Below are positions 23,364-34,536 of a stretch of DNA of 64,000 nucleotides, piece after piece. The notes beneath the pieces were generated by a model, which saw only the letters and a list, made by a program, of their open reading frames with translations, made no database searches and was not told the origin of the DNA. The DNA comes from Eleginops maclovinus (lineage: Eukaryota; Chordata; Actinopteri; Perciformes; Eleginopidae): positions 20,739,637 to 20,803,636 of the forward strand of contig NC_086352.1 in the NCBI RefSeq assembly GCF_036324505.1. The letters run 5' to 3'. A program made the position numbers and the translations under genes. The number at the start of each line of letters is the position of its first letter. Positions within the stretch are counted from its first letter, which is position 1.

Positions 23364-24379
23364 CGCAGACCAGACGGACAGCTCTCGACTAGGCTTCCCT
23401 TCCGTGGCACAATTGCATCTTTTCCGTAGATGAAATCCGGGGAAATCGTGAATATTAATGAGGGGAAACCCGGGGATTATCCAATCACGCTGGTTAGGTC
23501 CCTGATCCAATCCAAAAAGGCCAAAATCCACCACATGATTGCATTGCTCGCACTTGCCTGCCGGCTCTCTCACTTTGCGGTCTTTGGGGCTTCGCAGGTT
23601 CGCATTGCAGGGAAGGATGTCCATGATCAGGAAATTTAGCTTTTGACTCGAGGCATGTCAAGTCATTACAAGTAAAAGAGGCAAAGTCCGAGTCAAGTCT
23701 CGAGTTAATAGTATTCAAGTCCAAGTCGAGTCGTAAGTCATGCCGAATTTGATCAAGTCAAGTCTGAAGTCATTAAAATCATGACTCGAGTCTGACTCGA
23801 GTCCAAGTCATGTGACTCGAGTCCACATGTCTGGTACATGGTGCAGAGATACAGCAGCTATTTAAATAACCAGGCTGGAGAAAGACAAAAGGTGGACACA
23901 CAAATGTTAGCGTGAAAGTGAATCTAATTTAGGAGACTAAATCACTGGGTGGATTAATGTGCTTTATTCCACTATTTTGCAGTCACAGATATTTTTCAGT
24001 GTCCTCCTTCACAGCTGAAAAAAGGACAAGAAAAACAAGTCTCGAACCTTTGCTACTTGTTGCTTTGGGAACAGGGCAGGAGGAAACGAAGAGCAGTACA
24101 GTACAAGGATCAGCAAACTGGCAGAGGAGAAAGGACTGGAGTGTTGCAGAGGTGTAGAGATGAAGAGGGAGAGAGGATGGAGATATGATGACTAGGGAGC
24201 AGAAAAATGGAGGATGAATGAGCGGAGGACAAGGGAAAGAAAGATGGAAGGCAGATAAAGAGACGAGAGGAAACCACTGTTTAGTGAATGGAATACAGAG
24301 CAATTTTCTGTTACTTAAAAAGTAATTTATCTATGTCGACAGTCTATTAGTCATGTATTCGAGTGTGACCCCCCACACC

Positions 24380-24548
<169 letters not shown>

Positions 24549-25012
24549 ACACACTCACACAGACACATGCACCCACAGTGTGTGGTATGAACATGTGTGT
24601 TTTTGTGTGTCTGTGTGTTTATGATGAGGCTGTATTGCTTTTTCCTCCAGGGAGGGGATCTGCAGGGAAGAGAGGCAGTGCTAAATTGCACAGATAAGAT
24701 CAATATGTAGTTAAAGGGTGGGGCTGTGCCTCTCAGAGTGAACGCTGTATAATATTGCATTAGCCCCACATATTGTTAAATGGATTGTCTTTAAAATATG
24801 ATGTGTATTACTCCAAGGATATTATTTTAGGACAATCACTCAGTGCTCAGTGATTGCTTTTTTCCTTCAGGATGTATTAAAGGTCAGTTACAATTTGACT
24901 ATCCTCCCAAGAAAACAACAGTTTTGTATCAGGGAATGTCACAAAAAGTAATTAATGTTGTGAGCGTGAGAAAGCTAGCGACCACAGCGATTATTAATTA
25001 TGAGTCTTGGAA

Positions 25013-25016
25013 GAGA
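25013..25016. repeat. Left target duplication GAGA of the LTR element
   Basis: GAGA just before the TGTCATGG start of the 5' LTR. The same four bases follow the 3' LTR at 33276-33279. Confidence 0.7.
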
Positions 25017-25525
25017 TGTCATGGAATGAAGTCAACATGTTAGACAGTGGGATGGATGGTTAAACCTTTTTATATGTTGTTGTGATTTTTGATGGTTGTT
25101 GTTTGCTATTTAGCGATGAACATTTTGTATTTATAAACATATGCATGCTTTGTTTAACCTCCCTAACGAACTGTCACAACAAAGACACAGACACTGCAAA
25201 TTGACACACCAGAAACCAGTGAAAATCAGCGATCCCATTCGCCAGTTGGCAAATCCACTCCCCCATAAATACGCCGATTACCTGTTAGACGGGGCGTTTT
25301 ATTTTTCTCCTCACAGTTACTGCCTCAGATCGCCGCAGATCGGACCGGACCCCTTAACTGCTACTCGCAAAGGACGGACCCCCCGCAGTTCCTCTTCGCC
25401 ACTGGACCAGACTGTCGTTCGACCCTTGCGATCCAACGCTTGCAGACTCCAGATTAAGGGAAGTAGCTATTTCTCCTGCTCTCGGCTGTTGGTTTTAAGT
25501 AATCAAAGTTATATTGGTGTACCCT
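25017..25525 (+). repeat. 5' LTR, truncated at its 3' side
   Basis: It matches the 3' LTR from TGTCATGG up to gtgtaccct and then diverges abruptly into GC-rich sequence. The 3' LTR continues for about 420 more bases. The U5-side end and primer-binding site are missing here. Confidence 0.85.
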
Positions 25526-25636
25526 AGGGTGACCAGGTAGGGTGGCCAGACGTCCGGCTTTAGGCCGGACAGTCCGGCTTTTCAATGCCCTGTCCGGCGT
25601 CCGGCGCGTATTTGTCCTCCTTCGTCAAGAAGGTCC
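25526..25636 (+). repeat. GC-rich fragment replacing the LTR end (probable DNA-transposon end)
   Basis: agggtgaccagg and agggtggccagacgtccgg are followed by short inverted GTCCGG/CCGGAC blocks. The phrase ggtgrccagacgtcc is a dispersed-repeat terminus I associate with DNA transposons, but no target duplication is seen. It sits exactly where the LTR end, primer-binding site and gag start should be. Confidence 0.4.
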
Positions 25637-25639
25637 GGT

Positions 25640-26098
25640 ATGGTACAGCAGGAACTTCAAAGGCAGGTGCGTAGAAATCCTACAATGTCCTTCCGTGAGG
25701 TGTATAGTGAAGTTAGAGCTTTAGAAACTGAACTAAGGATGGAGTCTACATGTGTTTCAGTACGACAGCCACGGTCGGCCATGGCATCACCTAGCCTGGA
25801 AGAATGGAGAGACACAGTGAGAGCTGAACTCAGGAATGAAATGAAAGACCAACTGTCTATCATTAAAGAAACCCTCACAGAAGAGATCAGACGCCAACTC
25901 TCCCCTCAAAATGCCCCAGTTGGTCACAGAGACTCCACCCCACCCCATAGCAGACTAGTTCAGAGAGGACATAACACACCCTCACCCAGGCAACAAAGGT
26001 TTGAGTGGGACCAACGTGGCCAACCTATTTGCAGAGGCTGTGGGCAGGCTGGTCATATCCAGAGAAACTGCCAGCATGTAAGGGGACAGTTAAACTAA
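25640..26098 (+). pseudogene. gag fragment with CCHC zinc knuckle
   Basis: The 152-residue frame has a charged, helical middle and a C-terminal zinc knuckle CRGCGQAGHIQRNC (CX2CX4HX4C), the nucleic-acid binding motif of retroelement nucleocapsid. It is short for a gypsy gag and begins inside the GC-rich replaced segment, so its N-terminal capsid part is probably lost. It ends in TAA. The pol frame that follows is in the same phase after only 27 bases, so the stop separates gag from pol without a frameshift. Confidence 0.75.
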
Positions 26099-26125
26099 CA
26101 GCCCCAGTCACTGAGAGCCAAGTGG

Positions 26126-29100
26126 TTGGGGAGGGGAATAAGGGGAAACCAAACAGATAGGCCCTCTATGGTTGGGGAGCGTCCAGGGGTTGAAATACTA
26201 GTCTCAGGAGTAAAATTACCCTGCTTGCTTGATACCGGCTCACAAGTTACGCTGTTTAGCAAAACCTTCTTTCAGAAATGGTTGAGTGGAGAACAAAAAA
26301 GGAGCCCACAAGACCTGCACTGGCTAACTCTCAATGGACTACAGATCCCCTACACCGGGTACGCCATCCTGGATTTCTCAGTGGGAAGAGTCACTGTGCA
26401 AGGTAAAGGAGTCATCATTGTCAAAGATGAGTGTCTGAAGGCTGAAAGAGGTATACTAGGGATGAATGTGATTTCACACTGCTGGAAAGAACGGTTTCAG
26501 GGAGTCCACCCCGGGCTGACTGCATTCGGAGCCACCATGTCCAAACAAGCTAAAGGAGAGTGGGAACGTGCCTTTGCTGTCTGCCAAAAGGTGTCACAAA
26601 CAGATTCCTCAGACGTACCGGTGGGAGTGGCCAGGTTGACCCACCAAGAATCAGTGGTTGTGCCTCCAAACAGCGAGATGGTGCTCTGGACACAGCTGTA
26701 TGGGGCGAAGACCAAGTCAGATTTTTGTGCCCTAGTGGAAGGACCAGAAAGAGATGACGAGTGGCAGGTAGCCCGCACCGTCGCCTGGGTGGTAAAAGGA
26801 CGGCTCCCCATAAGGGTATGTAACCTAAATCCTTACCCAGTCGTAATACCCCAACGGCGCCCGCTTGCTAATATCTTCCAGGTTGAACCGAGCCAGATTC
26901 GGGGAGAAAGGGACCTTGTGCTGAAAACCTCAGACCCAGGTGTAATAGAGGTGGATGTCCAGGTGAACCGGGTCACCTGTGAAGGCCAGCATCCAGTGAA
27001 CTTGCTAAAAGGAGAGGGATTGTCGATCGAACAACAGCAGAAAATGGACTCCCTGTTGCAACGATGGAGGGATGTCTTTGCAGCAGGGGATGAGGATTTT
27101 GGCCAAACAAATGCTGTCCTCCACTCCATCCCCACAGGCTCTGCACCACCTAGCCGGGAGCGCTACAGACCAATCCCACCAAGCCTCTACCCTGAGTTGA
27201 GGAGCCTTATCCAAAACATGTTGGATACAGATGTTATTAAGGAAAGCTCTAGCCCTTGGGCAGCACCCATCGTACTGGTGAAAAAGAAAGATGGATCCTG
27301 GCGCTTCTGTGTCGATTACAGAAAGCTCAATGCCCTGACTCACAAAGACGCCTACCCCCTGCCCAGAATTGAAGAATCCCTCACAAGTCTAAAACAGGCC
27401 ACTTGGTACTCCACTCTAGACCTCGCCAGTGGATTTTGGCAGGTGGAAGTGGATCCAAGGGATCGGGAGAAGACGGCCTTCACCACTCCCATGGGCCTCT
27501 ACGAGTTCCAGAAGATGCCTTTTGGGCTTTGTAATGCCCCTGCCACTTTCCAAAGACTAATGCAGCGCTGCTTGGGAGGACAGGTAAACGAGTCCCTACT
27601 GATCTATTTGGATGACGTAGTAGTATACTCCCCTGATTTCGATACCCACATTGAACACCTGGAGCAGGTCTTCGAAAAGTTGTCTATCCATGGCCTGAAG
27701 TTACAGCCTCATAAGTGCCACTTTTTTCGGATAAAGGTCAACTACCTTGGACACGTCATCTCATAGGATGGAGTATCCACAGACCCTGAAAAAAGACCAC
27801 TGCTGTAAAGAACTGGACAACCCCTTCAACCGTCAAACAGGTACGGTCATTCCTTGGATTTGTGGGATATTACCGTATATTTATGAAGGGTTTCTCCAAA
27901 ATCGCTGCACCCCTTAACGCTCTCCTAGTAGGTTCTGCCAGTATGCGACAAGGGAAGAATGCTGTTGATTGGACTACAGACTGCCAAGTGGCATTCGATG
28001 CTCTGAAGACTGCTTTGGTGAGTGCCCCAGTTTTGGCATATGCCGATTTTGCAAAGCCATTCCATCTCTACACTGATGCTAGCCTAGGAGGATTGGGGGC
28101 AGTGCTATCACAAGTACAGGATGGCAGGGAGGGGGTAATTGCTTATGCCAGCAGAAGCTTACACCCCACTGAAAGGAACGACCAAAACTACAGTTCATTC
28201 AAACTGGAGTTTTTGGCCCTCAAGTGGGCTGTCACTGAAAAGTTTAAAGATTATTTGTGGGGCAGCAAATTCCTTGCTTTTACAGACAATAACCCACTTG
28301 TCCATATGAATACAGCACACTTGGGTGCCACTGAACAGCGGTGGGCAGCCCAGCTGGCAAACTTTGACTTTGAATTGAAATATCACCCTGGCTCTGCAAA
28401 CAAGAATGCTGATCTTTTGTCCAGGTTATCACAAGATGCAGAACCCACCCAGCAGGTCCAAGCAGAGACAGCAGCGGTGGAATCGGAGGGCACCCCTGAA
28501 ACTGAAGATCATTGGAAGCACTGTCAAGACGGAGACCAAACACTGGTTCAAGTGAAGGAGTGGGTGACAAGAGGACACTTCCCACTAGCTGAGGAAAGGA
28601 AAGCCAGTCAGCCTGCAGTAAAACGCCTCTTGCGAGAATGGAGCCGGTTACACATCCAAGAAGGTGCGGAGAACCCAAGAACGCCATACTGGGCTGAACC
28701 TCTCCCAAATTGTGGTGCCCGCTAACAAAACGAAGGAGCTGTGGGACAAGTATCACCAAGCCTCAGGGCACATGGGCGTAGCCAAGATCGATGCCCTGCT
28801 GAGGAAGACTTTCTACTGGGCAGGGATGGGAACTGACCTACAGACATGGGCATCCAATTGTGCAAGCTGCACCCAACAGAAAAGGGGCCCAGAGGTAAGA
28901 GCCCCTTTAGTTCCTATCCTAACATCATACCCTTTGGAAATTGTCGCAATTGACTACCTGTCTCTTGGCCGGCCTGGTGACACTTACCCTTATCTATTGG
29001 TTATGACTGACCTTTTCACAAAGTATGGATGGGCCATCCCTACAAAGGACCAGACGGCAGCCACCACAGCTCGTGTTCTCTGGCGACACCTCATCCAACC

Positions 29101-30013
29101 ATGGGGTTGTCCGGAACGTATCCTGTCTGACCAAGGTGCAGCCTTTGAGTCAAATCTAGTGGCACAGCTGTGCAGCCTTTATGGGTGTTCAAAGGTCCGA
29201 ACCACACCCTACAGGCCCCAAGGAAACGGGGCCTGTGAAAGATTTAACAAGACTCTGCTGTCCCTTCTAGGATCATTGAGCTTGGAAGACCAAGTACACT
29301 GGCAAGACCACTTGCCTTCTCTGCTCCAGATGTATAACAATACCACTCGTGAGATGACTGGAATGACCCCACATTTTGTAATGTTTGGCCGACATGCCTG
29401 TCTGCCTGTTGAAACTGCTGTGGGTGCACCACCACTGACCCAGAGACATGACCTGGTAGGCTGGGTTCACCAACATAACCTGACCTTGCAGAGAGTCTAT
29501 AAACAAGTGGCAACAAAGACCAAAGCAAACAGACTGCGAGACAAGGACAGGTATGATCACAAAGCAAAGCACCTCCCCTTGCTACCCGGAGAGCGGGTGC
29601 TGTTGCGAAATTTCCGCCGCAGAGGGCAGGGCAAGTTGGCGCCCCATTGGTAGCCCCAACTCTATGTTGTTCTGGATCAACTACACCCTGGCCTGCCAGT
29701 TTTCCAGATCGGGCCAGAAGGAAAGGAAGGCCCTATTAAGACAATCCATCGTAACCATCTTAGGCCTTGCCCTTTCGATCCACCCCAAGTACCACAAAAT
29801 GCCCCAGATATCGAAACGAACCCCATCTTCCCCAATGCGCTACTTCATAGGCCCCTGTTGTTGCCTTTGACCCTTGTGCCCACAGTAATTGCCCCTCCCA
29901 CAGGTCCTGTTGGAGAGGACCCTGTGGCCCCACAAGACCCAAGAAATGCATCACCCCTGCGAAGGTCTCAAAGACAAAATAGGGGTAGGCCTCCAGACAG
30001 GTATGGACAGTAA
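26126..30013 (+). pseudogene. Ty3/gypsy pol: protease, reverse transcriptase, RNase H, integrase (broken)
   Basis: Domains in order: aspartic protease (LLDTGSQ, catalytic Asp codon at 26231); reverse transcriptase with YLDD at 27605-27616; RNase H (YTDAS near 28070); integrase with an HHCC zinc module at about 28750-28890, DDE-type core residues (Asp near 28947, Asp near 29127, Glu near 29232), and a C-terminal tail ending at a TAA at 30011-30013. Breaks: in-frame TAG at 27764-27766, a one-base frameshift in the A-run near 27790, a second frame change near 28670, and TAG at 29651-29653. The element cannot make a complete polyprotein. Codon content stays coding-like between breaks, so decay is recent. 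Confidence 0.9.
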
Positions 30014-30036
30014 GATTGTCGGGATGACAACTGTTA

Positions 30037-30049
30037 AAGGGGGGAGGAG
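30037..30049 (+). other. Polypurine tract
   Basis: aaaggggggagga with a final g directly abuts the 3' LTR start at 30050. This is the usual plus-strand primer of LTR elements. Confidence 0.8.
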
Positions 30050-30394
30050 TGTCATGGAATGAAGTCAACATGTTAGACAGTGGGATGGATGGTTAAACCT
30101 TTTTATATGTTGTTGTGATTTTTGATGGTTGTTGTGCACTATTTAGCGATGAACTTTTTTTATTTATAAACATATGCATGCTTTGTTTAACCCTTGTATT
30201 ATGTTGAAAAAAAATTACATTGATTATGTTGCGGGTCATTTTGACCCATACTGTGTAAATGCACTCAAAACAGTCAAGAAAACAGGTTAAACCAATAACA
30301 ACTTTATTTTAGATTACATAAACATTTAGAAAAGTGACATACAATACATTTTTAATTCCAACACTATATTTAAGAACTATTTAGTCTAATCCTC

Positions 30395-30640
30395 TTGTCC
30401 TCCTCCCGGGTCAAAATGATAATTCTTCCCTCCTTCTTTCCTCCTGCCATGCTCTCTCCTTCCTTCTTCTCATCCTGTTTTCCTTCTCTCTGTTCATCCT
30501 CCTCTATTCCCTTCCTTCCTTCCTTCATTCTTTCCTCCTTCCTTCCTTCTTCTCTTCCTTCCTTCCTTTCTCCCTTCTTTCCTTCCTACCTTCTATCCTT
30601 CCTCCCTTCCTCCTTCCTTGACCAAAGAAAGCACAAGGGC
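30395..30640. repeat. CT-rich (CCTT)n low-complexity tract in the piggyBac
   Basis: Imperfect ccttcctt repeats between the left end and the transposase 3' end. Confidence 0.85.
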
Positions 30641-30816
30641 TACGTTTTTCCCTCTTCATGAACACATTTCTTTTTAACTTTGACTTCAACTTTAACTTCA
30701 TCCCTGCGAACTTCAACTTTTCAATGTTCTCCACATTTTTCTTCAACATTTTCAATGTTCTCCACATGATGGACAGAATGTTACTGTGTGCTTTCTGCAG
30801 ATGTAATTCTTGCATT

Positions 30817-32074
30817 TCACACAAGAGGTACTTGTTTTACTGTCCTCTCAGGAGGGACAGACCTGGCATCTTTTCCTTTTCTTTCCACCTGTGTCCACTG
30901 GATGTTGGTTGGGTGAGGTTGGGTTGGGTGAGGCTGCAGGTTGGTCGGGTGACCTGAGGTGAAAGCAAATATTGAGGAATGCAGAGGTCTGCCCTGCATC
31001 TTCAGAATTTCAGTGGGAAGTTCTGGCTTATTTCTTCTGACTGTTCCCAACATGGTCAGCTTTCTCTTCTGAAGTTCATCTCCAAGGCGGTAGGATGTAA
31101 AGAAGTTGTCACATGTGATGTTATGACCTTGCAGCCCTTCACTCATTTCCAGCACCACACGCATCCCCTGATTCTTCTCAGATGTTCCTCCAGGTAGCTT
31201 TCCAGTGTATACTTGCATATTCCATGCATAGCTGGATTTTGCATCACAGGCTGCCCATATTTTGATGCCATACTTGGCGGGCTTGTTGGGCATGTACTGT
31301 CGGAAAAGACAGCGCCCCCTGAATGGAACAAGGCGCTCATCTACAGTAACATGGGGACCAGGATTGTACAACAAAGGTAAAATTTCAACCCATTTATCCC
31401 ACACATCTCTGATCGCAGCTAGTTTGTCTCTTTCACGTCGACCAGCTCTGGTGTCGCGGTTGTCAAAGCGGATCACACGAGATATCATGTGGAATGTCTC
31501 CAGAGACATTGTTGCACGAAAGATTGGCCTTGCATTCTCTTCATTCCATAGACTTGCAGTTGCTTCTCCCTTTGACCTGTACACTCCAGCTAATAACAGA
31601 ACTCCAATGTAAGCATGCAAGTCAGTCTGATCCAGTGGCTTCCATTTCTCTTGAAACACACGTCTCCCCTCCAAGTTGGTCATTTCCAGTATAATCCTCT
31701 CTATTGGTGAGGATATGAAGAGCTGAAATGCTGATTGAATCTCATCAACTCGTGTGACAGCAAATCTTGTAGGACCGGGAGTCATTTTGATCACATTGGA
31801 AGATGACAGTCTGCCTCGGCTTGGGTGTGGTGATGTTGACCATTTTATATTACCGTCCTTAGATGCCCATGTCCCCTCTGTGGATGATGATTGCTGCATT
31901 CCTTGGTTTTCATCTGTTGGAGGAACAACGGCAGACTCGTCCTCTGAATCCAGCAATAACATTGTCCTCTGTCTCTGAAAGATCCTCTGGTTCTGAAATA
32001 TCTTCCTCTACATCACTATCCCAGTTCAAAATCTGTGATAAAGCCTCCTCAGCTGCCGTCCTTCTGGAGCTCAT
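30817..32074 (-). pseudogene. piggyBac transposase (PGBD-like), frameshifted and internally deleted
   Basis: The likely start is ATG at 32074 (MSSRRTAAEEALSQ), followed by an acidic N-terminus. A frame change near 31975 leads into the main frame that runs to 30817. Seen there: the DDE-transposase core with VDERLVPFRGR and TCDNFFTSYRL, holding two of the three catalytic aspartates. The reading then jumps after FAFTS into unrelated, Pro/His-rich repeats (tandem gttgggt-type DNA), so the part with the third aspartate is missing. A Cys-rich C-terminal motif (CVKCKNYICRKH) survives in another frame at about 30780-30840 behind a stop. Not functional. Confidence 0.88.
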
Positions 32075-33279
32075 TTTTGGTGAGTTTGTCAAAGAGATGA
32101 CATGAGAACAGTGACAAGGACAAGTGTGAGAAAGTTCCCTCTCTTCACACACCTGGCTCTGGGTCTCAGAGGCAATCAAAATACAAACAATTGTACATCA
32201 AAGTAAAAAGTACATCAAAGAGACATGTTTATTTTGGATCTGAACAGCTATTTACCCACATTAAAGGGTCTGGGTCAAAATGACCCGCAACATCATCTTT
32301 GTATACAAACTCTGCACAGACATTCCACTACACATCAAAGTGTCCAGATTTTACACACCAGTTCATGACCCTAGATGATGAAAAGTCACCAAATTTCATC
32401 AAGAAAAAGAAAGGATAACCAGTACTTTGGTCAACACAAAAACTGAAATGGGTCAAATTGACCCTTAACATAATACAAGGGTTAACCTCCCTAACGAACT
32501 GTCACAACAAAGACACAGACACTGCAAATTGACACACCAGAAACCAGTGAAAATCAGCGATCCCATTCGCCAGTTGGCAAATCCACTCCCCCATAAATAC
32601 GCCGATTACCTGTTAGACGGGGCGTTTTATTTTTCTCCTCACAGTTACTGCCTCAGATCGCCGCAGATCGGACCGGACCGGATCCCTTAACTGCTACTCG
32701 CAAAGGACGGACCCCCGCAGTTCCTCTTCGCCACTGGACCAGACTGTCGTTCGACCCTTGCGATCCAACGCTTGCAGACTCCAGATTAAGGGAAGTAGCT
32801 ATTTCTCCTGCTCTCGGCTGTTGGTTTTAAGTAATCAAGGTTATATTGGTGTACCCTGAGTCTCCGTCTTATTTGTATATCGAGGGCTCTGCGACCAGAA
32901 GCTGACGGACGGCGTGGCAGGCCGGCAAAGTGCAAACTCTGGCACTGGATTAACCGGACTTGAACAATGAAAGACACTTTCTTCCGGCAAAAAGGGAACC
33001 AGAGTGGAGTTCGGTATTAACCGGATTGGACTTTTTAGTATGGTTGAACCCCTTGTCTGAACTGCATGTTGTATTTGAGTAGTTGAGATAAATTGAACAT
33101 CATTCTAACCATATGTTATTTAAATATCTATACATGGAATGTTTTAAAGTAACTTCGAATTATAAATAAATCATTTTATACACATATTGGTGTCCTTCTC
33201 ACTGTGTTGGTGTGGCCAGGAATCCGAATCTTTTAATATACATTTGATGTGAATAGGCCTTAGTAGGCCATTACAGAGA

Positions 33280-34200
33280 CAACGATGATTCCTTTATGTG
33301 TGAGGCAACATCATGTTTAATGCAGTAACATATCGGTCAAAACTTACGCAGGAAATACACATTCCAAACATATACTAAACATATTATATGACTAATATGT
33401 TTAGTATACAAACATATTAGACAATATAAACCAAAATTATTGCTAATGCCAGAAGTAAAAGAAGACATGTCCTTTTTTATGTAGGAGAAGTGAATGGCAT
33501 CAGATTCAGACTAACCATGAAGAAGAATTGGTTGCCCTCCGCTGAGAGACTACACACTGTTAACCCTGCTGGCATGGGACGAAAACCCTGCAGAGATGTG
33601 TCCTCTGACTCCCTGACTGCCCATCTCTCTTCAGCTCTCCCACTGCCTCGATAAGGAAAAACAGCGTGTCCTGCTATACTGTAACCACTATGACATATTA
33701 AACATAATCATGTGTGATAAAGACGTCATAATCAAGACAGTTCATGCAACAATGCACAAATATTTCTCTGTCAACACACTCCCATAAAGACTTCAAACAA
33801 TTTGATCTATTCATTTGGATACAATATAATGAACATTTGTGTTATTTTAAATAAGGACTTCTTTGACTGACAAGGCTTCTCCAGAGTTGACAACATGGAG
33901 CATAATAGGCTATGTATGACTTTGCATATGCTGTCAATCCCAAAAAATCACGTGTTAATCACATCAGAGTCACTTGTAAATATGATGATCAATTTAAATG
34001 TTTTGTATTTGATCCTTCATGTTCCTTGAGACATTTAAACTGCACAATTATTTAAACAATCTTTACAACGATTGATGAATACCTGAAAACATTTTAAAGT
34101 AAATTCCAATCATAGCCTTATCCAAGACATAAAGCAGGAGAAAGGGTATGACATCAACCATGACAAATATAAGCTACATTAGATTAATGGAACCAAAAAG
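33280..34200. other. Flank of the LTR element, no gene
   Basis: AT-rich DNA without a recognised exon. Only the hairpin at 33371-33408 stands out. Confidence 0.5.
33371..33408. repeat. Perfect inverted repeat, 16-bp arms, 6-base loop
   Basis: The arm at 33371-33386 (tatactaaacatatta) pairs exactly with 33393-33408. It lies about 95 bases beyond the LTR element. No element could be assigned. Confidence 0.75.
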
Positions 34201-34536
34201 AGGGGAGGGGGTGTGGCGCTGTTTGTGGATAGTGACCTAAAGTGTTGAATGAAGGAATGCCAACAGTAGGTGACGTTTTTAGAGGAATTGGACAAGGAAA
34301 ACACTCTGTGCTGCTAGCGACATTACATCTTTTTAATTTCCATGTCACTTGTGAGAAGCTTTCATCCAAAGCGACTTACATACACTCAATACTATGGGCA
34401 ATCCCCACAGGAGCAATTTGGAGTAAAGTGTCTTGCGCAGGGACACAACATCATGCTGACTGCGGTTGGGTTTGAACCAGTGCTCTCCTGATCTGAAGAT
34501 TGGCGCTAACTAACTCAGTGAGCCACATCCTCCCCT
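34201..34536. repeat. Dispersed teleost repeat with imperfect inverted ends
   Basis: The left end aggggagggggtgtggcg and right end gccacatcctcccct are imperfect inverted repeats. The middle contains tccaaagcgacttaca, gggcaatcccca, gtgtcttgcgcagg and ggtttgaaccagtgctctcc, phrases of a repeat I recognise as very common in fish genomes. A short related piece (aaagcgacttgcaataag) lies near 54686. Confidence 0.6.

Larger units (their letters stand above)
22268..23833. mobile_element. hAT-type non-autonomous element, 8-bp target duplication
   Basis: It opens CAGAGGTGGGACCAAGTC and closes GACTCGAGTCCACATGTCTG. GTACATGG flanks both sides exactly (22260-22267 and 23834-23841), the 8-bp duplication expected for hAT insertion. 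Both ends are full of AAGTC/GAGTC subterminal repeats (22276-22440 and 23640-23820), a usual layout for transposase binding. No transposase frame is present. The interior carries a (TG)n and a (GA)n microsatellite and a GC-richer block at 23380-23640. Confidence 0.85.
30191..32481 (-). mobile_element. piggyBac-family transposon nested in the LTR
   Basis: TTAA at 30187-30190 and 32482-32485 flank 15-base perfect terminal repeats (cccttgtattatgtt and its reverse complement). A perfect 20-base internal inverted repeat lies at 30228-30247 and 32272-32291, set close to the left end and about 175 bases from the right end, the asymmetric spacing known for piggyBac. The element is 2291 bases and carries a transposase pseudogene on the - strand. 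Its removal restores a continuous LTR, so it inserted after the retrotransposon. Confidence 0.93.
25017..33275 (+). mobile_element. Ty3/gypsy-like LTR retrotransposon, defective, with nested piggyBac
   Basis: One insertion bounded by TG...CA and GAGA duplications. The order is 5' LTR remnant, CCHC-containing gag, then a pol with protease, reverse transcriptase, RNase H and integrase, polypurine tract and 3' LTR. This pol order (integrase last) is that of Ty3/gypsy (Metaviridae-type) elements. No envelope-like frame is seen. The 5' LTR lacks its last roughly 420 bases and the primer-binding site, and a piggyBac splits the 3' LTR. By eye the shared LTR parts differ at about seven substitutions and two indels in about 509 bases, so insertion is fairly recent. 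Confidence 0.9.
30050..33275 (+). repeat. 3' LTR, split by a piggyBac insertion
   Basis: LTR sequence 30050-30190 resumes at 32486 and runs to ...CATTACA at 33275. Without the insertion and one TTAA copy it is about 931 bases. Its 3' part carries AATAAA near 33167 and is absent from the 5' copy. GAGA follows at 33276-33279. Confidence 0.85.
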
